A stretch of 9,193 nt of DNA from Pseudomonadota bacterium (GTDB taxonomy: Bacteria > Pseudomonadota > Alphaproteobacteria > Rhodospirillales > UBA2165), in contig JAQCKY010000053.1 in the NCBI GenBank assembly GCA_027592155.1, positions 1-9,193 of the forward strand. The letters run 5' to 3'. The position numbers and the translations under genes are program-made. This document shows positions 6,680-9,193 of this stretch, one piece after another (position 1 is the stretch's first letter; every line of letters starts with the position of its first letter). Below the pieces are notes generated by a model. That model saw only the letters and a list, made by a program, of their open reading frames with translations, did no database searches and was not told the DNA's origin.

Positions 6680-8236
6680 CTATAGGAGATTCTCCAGCGC
6701 CTTGAAAATGACAGCGGCGAGGATCGCGGAAGCGGGAACGGTGATCACCCAGGCGGCGATAATCGTCATCAAATGACGGCGGCGGACCAATTTTCGCTTT
6801 TGTGCCTTGCGGATGGCTTTATGGAGAGGTGTGGTTTCGCCGGATACGACGTCGGCTCCCACCGGGCGCGGCCCCAAAGATTGGGGTCTAATCGCGTTGG
6901 GAATAGCCGGTCGACCCCGCCGGTTTGTTAGGAATTCGCGTAGAAACCCGACGCCGAAGACTGCGCCCACCGCGATATGCGTGGAACTTACCGGCAATCC
7001 CAAGGTGGATGCGATGATCACCGTAATTGAGGCGGAAAGCGCGACGCAAAATGCGCGGACACGGTCGAGTTTGGTGATCTTCTCACCGACAATCTTGATA
7101 ATCTTGGGGCCAAACAGCAGCAGGCCGATCGAGATACCGACGGCGCCGATAACCAGAACCCATATGGGAAGGGTGACCTTTGCGGCCACCGTCCCGGCGG
7201 AAACGGCGCTGACGATGGCGGCCAAGGGACCGACCGCATTCGCGACGTCGTTCGAGCCATGGGCGAAGGAGAGCAACGAGGCCGCGCAGATCAGCGGGAT
7301 GGTGAACAAATTGCTCACGGATTTTCGCCGGTTCTCCATCTGTTGAGAGGCCTTGTGGACGATTGGTTTCACAATCGCCAGGCTCAGAACGAAGGCGGCA
7401 ACTCCGATCGCGGTGATGACCAGGGGGTCCGGCTTCCAGATTCGTTTGAGGCCTTTCGTTACCAGATAAACCGAGAATGCGGCAGCCATGATGGCGACCA
7501 GGACCGGCACCCAGCGTCTGGCCGCAGCAATCTTATCCTCCTTGTAGAGGATGAAGAACTTGGCGAATGCCAGAAAGGCGGCGGCGATGATGCCGCCCAG
7601 AACAGGTGAGATAACCCAGCTCGCGGCAATCGCGCTCATCACCTTCCAATTGACGGCGGTGATGCCCGCGGCGGCGATCCCGGCGCCCATGACACCCCCG
7701 ACGATCGAGTGGGTTGTCGATACCGGTGCTCCGAGGACCGTGGCAAGGTTGACCCAAAGCGCGGCGGATAGGAGTGCCGATAACATTGCCCAGATGAAAA
7801 CCTGTTTATCGGCGATGGCCTCGGTGCTGACGATGCTTTTGGAGATCGTGGTCACGACCTCACCCCCGGCGATGATCGCACCGGCGGCTTCGAAGATGGC
7901 CGCGATCAGCAACGCACCGCCGATTGTCAACGCTTTGGATCCGACGGCAGGGCCGACATTATTGGCGACATCGTTGGCGCCAATATTCATCGCCATGTAA
8001 CCGCCGACAATTGCTGCGACGATCAGAATTGCGTTATTTTCGACACCCCCGGTTTGGAACGTCGCGAATATCCACACGCCGATAAGGAAAAGAAGCCCAA
8101 AGCCGAGATTCAAATTGCGGCTGCCGGTAAGGCTCGTTGCCTTTTCAAGCTGCACAATCCGTTTGAGGTCTTTATCGACAGTCGTCTTCGATAGAGAGTC
8201 AGGGGAGCTGTTGGACGGTGGAGGCGGCAGGGCCAT
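6680..8236 (-). CDS. Inorganic phosphate transporter, PiT family
   Basis: This inner-membrane protein of 518 residues imports phosphate (usually as a metal-phosphate complex) driven by the ion gradient. It carries the two PiT repeats in inverted-repeat fashion: GANDVANNVGPAVGSKALT (86-104) with PVSTTH (171-176), and HGSNDVANAVGP (326-337) with PVSSTH (415-420). About a dozen hydrophobic helices are visible, including 45-61, 68-84, 105-123, 145-165 and the last at 488-512. Two soluble parts stand out: a Pro/Ser-rich N-terminal extension of about 40 residues (MALPPPPSNSSPDS) and a basic loop at about 433-486 before the last helix. This matches the longer PiT proteins of about 500 residues rather than the shorter ones of about 330-420. 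No clear ribosome site precedes ATG 8236, and no other ordinary start codon was found in the N-terminal region before the first helix. It stands 110 bases after the tRNA synthetase gene and no pho regulator is adjacent. Confidence 0.94.
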   Translation of the reverse strand: MALPPPPSNSSPDSLSKTTVDKDLKRIVQLEKATSLTGSRNLNLGFGLLFLIGVWIFATFQTGGVENNAILIVAAIVGGYMAMNIGANDVANNVGPAVGSKALTIGGALLIAAIFEAAGAIIAGGEVVTTISKSIVSTEAIADKQVFIWAMLSALLSAALWVNLATVLGAPVSTTHSIVGGVMGAGIAAAGITAVNWKVMSAIAASWVISPVLGGIIAAAFLAFAKFFILYKEDKIAAARRWVPVLVAIMAAAFSVYLVTKGLKRIWKPDPLVITAIGVAAFVLSLAIVKPIVHKASQQMENRRKSVSNLFTIPLICAASLLSFAHGSNDVANAVGPLAAIVSAVSAGTVAAKVTLPIWVLVIGAVGISIGLLLFGPKIIKIVGEKITKLDRVRAFCVALSASITVIIASTLGLPVSSTHIAVGAVFGVGFLREFLTNRRGRPAIPNAIRPQSLGPRPVGADVVSGETTPLHKAIRKAQKRKLVRRRHLMTIIAAWVITVPASAILAAVIFKALENLL

Positions 8237-8346
8237 GTCTGCAAATGTTACAGTTTAATGACGGTTGGGTGACACTGCCGGTAAGCTGGCCTGGGGTCAA
8301 GGGACCTCTGGTGAAACCTTCTTTCAGCCATATTTATTCTAATTTC

Positions 8347-9193
8347 TCAGGCTTTCTGGCTATCTTTTGCCTGGATTTTGGCCCAATTGTCGCGAAGTCC
8401 GAGGGTTCGATTGAAAATCAGCCCGTCGCTGCCCGAATCGGGGTCGGCACAAAAATAACCAAGGCGCTCGAACTGGACTGATTGGCCGGGGGGAAGATCC
8501 GCGAGGGACGGCTCCAGATAACAGGGTGACAGCACCGTCAGGGAGTCCGGATCGAGGTCGTCGAGCATATCGCCCTTGGCGCCCGGTTCAGGCGCATCGA
8601 ACAAATGCTCATACATCCGCACCTCGGCCACCGCCGCATGTTGGGCCGATACCCAATGGATCGTCGCCTTGACCTTGCGGCCATCCGGCGCGTTGCCGCC
8701 ACGGGTCGCGGGATCATAGGTGCATCTCAGTTCGACAACCTCGCCCGAGGCGTCTTTGATGACGTCTGTGCAGGTGACAAAATAGGCGTAGCGCAGACGA
8801 ACTTCCTGGCTGGGGGACATCCGGAAGAACTTTTTGGGCGGATCTTCCATGAAGTCGTCGCGTTCGATGTAGATCTCCCGGCTGAACGGAATCATTCTCG
8901 TCCCGGCAGTCTCATCGGCCGGGTTGTTTTGCCCTTCGAGTTCTTCCGTCTGGCCCTCGGGATAGTTCTCGATCACCACCTTAAGAGGGTTGAGCACCGC
9001 AAGGCGGCGCTCGGCGGTCGGATTTAAAGCCTCCCGGACACAAGCCTCGAAATTGGCCATCTCGACTGTCGCGTTCGACTTGGAAATCCCGAGCCGTCCG
9101 ATGAAATCCCGGATCGCCTCAGGCGGGATGCCCCGCCGGCGCATACCGCTGAGCGTCGGCATCCGCGGATCGTCCCATCCTGAGACATGGCCT
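8347..9193 (-). CDS. glnS: Glutaminyl-tRNA synthetase, C-terminal part (5' end outside window)
   Basis: This is the last 281 residues of a class I synthetase that charges tRNA-Gln with glutamine in the cytosol. The frame is open to the window edge and begins GHVSGWDDPRMPTLSGMRRRG, the segment that in GlnRS follows the KMSKS-type loop (the MSKRKL signature should lie just outside). Next come SNATVEMANFEACVREALN, then the anticodon-binding beta-barrels: VIENYPEG (63-70 counted from the MPTL Met at 9160-9162), PFSREIYIERDDF, EVRLRYAYFV, CTYDPATRGGNAPDGRKVKATIHWVS and the ending FNRTLGLRDNWAK. This HWVSxxHA and GRKVKxxIHW pattern distinguishes GlnRS from bacterial GluRS, whose C-terminus is helical. 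The ATG at 9162 is internal, not the start. Its presence implies direct Gln-tRNA charging, although GatCAB may also exist. Stop TGA lies 110 bases before the phosphate transporter start. Confidence 0.96.
   Translation of the reverse strand, partial: GHVSGWDDPRMPTLSGMRRRGIPPEAIRDFIGRLGISKSNATVEMANFEACVREALNPTAERRLAVLNPLKVVIENYPEGQTEELEGQNNPADETAGTRMIPFSREIYIERDDFMEDPPKKFFRMSPSQEVRLRYAYFVTCTDVIKDASGEVVELRCTYDPATRGGNAPDGRKVKATIHWVSAQHAAVAEVRMYEHLFDAPEPGAKGDMLDDLDPDSLTVLSPCYLEPSLADLPPGQSVQFERLGYFCADPDSGSDGLIFNRTLGLRDNWAKIQAKDSQKA

Noticed and set aside
6807..7346. A 179-codon open frame on the + strand opposite the phosphate transporter gene
   Set aside because: It is antisense to conserved PiT repeats, and its Ala/Thr/Pro-rich translation is what reverse-read membrane helices produce.

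Overview
The window looks like ordinary chromosomal DNA from a Gram-negative bacterium of moderately high GC, most likely an alphaproteobacterium of the Rhodospirillales type. This rests on the protein families and sequence feel (a long PiT phosphate transporter, a bacterial GlnRS, a PAS hybrid histidine kinase, a family 5 solute-binding protein). There is no rRNA or other phylogenetic marker, so the placement is inference. I see no tRNA, CRISPR array, insertion sequence or phage gene.

The layout falls into two converging halves. On the + strand are the C-terminal end of a D-2-hydroxyacid dehydrogenase (1-222), a 272-base spacer, a hybrid sensor histidine kinase whose N-terminal membrane segment is separated from the rest by a frameshift (495-2256), and a periplasmic family 5 ABC solute-binding protein (2394-3944) followed by a strong intrinsic terminator (3970-4004). 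On the - strand, reading leftwards, are the C-terminal part of glutaminyl-tRNA synthetase (8347 to beyond 9193), a PiT phosphate transporter (6680-8236), and a tight three-gene cluster: a NodB-fold polysaccharide deacetylase/PuuE-like protein (5681-6589), an AMI1-like amidase-signature hydrolase (4473-5684) and a RidA-superfamily protein (4022-4447).

The most interesting part is the three-gene cluster plus the facing solute-binding protein. The deacetylase-like gene and the amidase overlap by four bases (ATGA) and the RidA-like gene follows after 25 bases, so they are probably co-transcribed. NodB-fold C-N hydrolases, amidases and RidA-like proteins recur together in catabolism of small nitrogen compounds such as ureides and cyclic amides. 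The solute-binding protein could bring in the substrate. The substrate cannot be read from the sequence. Two family members depart from the classical active sites: the RidA-like protein has Thr where the catalytic Arg normally sits, and the deacetylase-like protein lacks the usual Asp-Asp and HxxxH metal motifs.

The second notable point is the histidine kinase. All catalytic motifs and the receiver domain are intact, but the transmembrane start is in another frame and no periplasmic sensor domain lies between the two parts.
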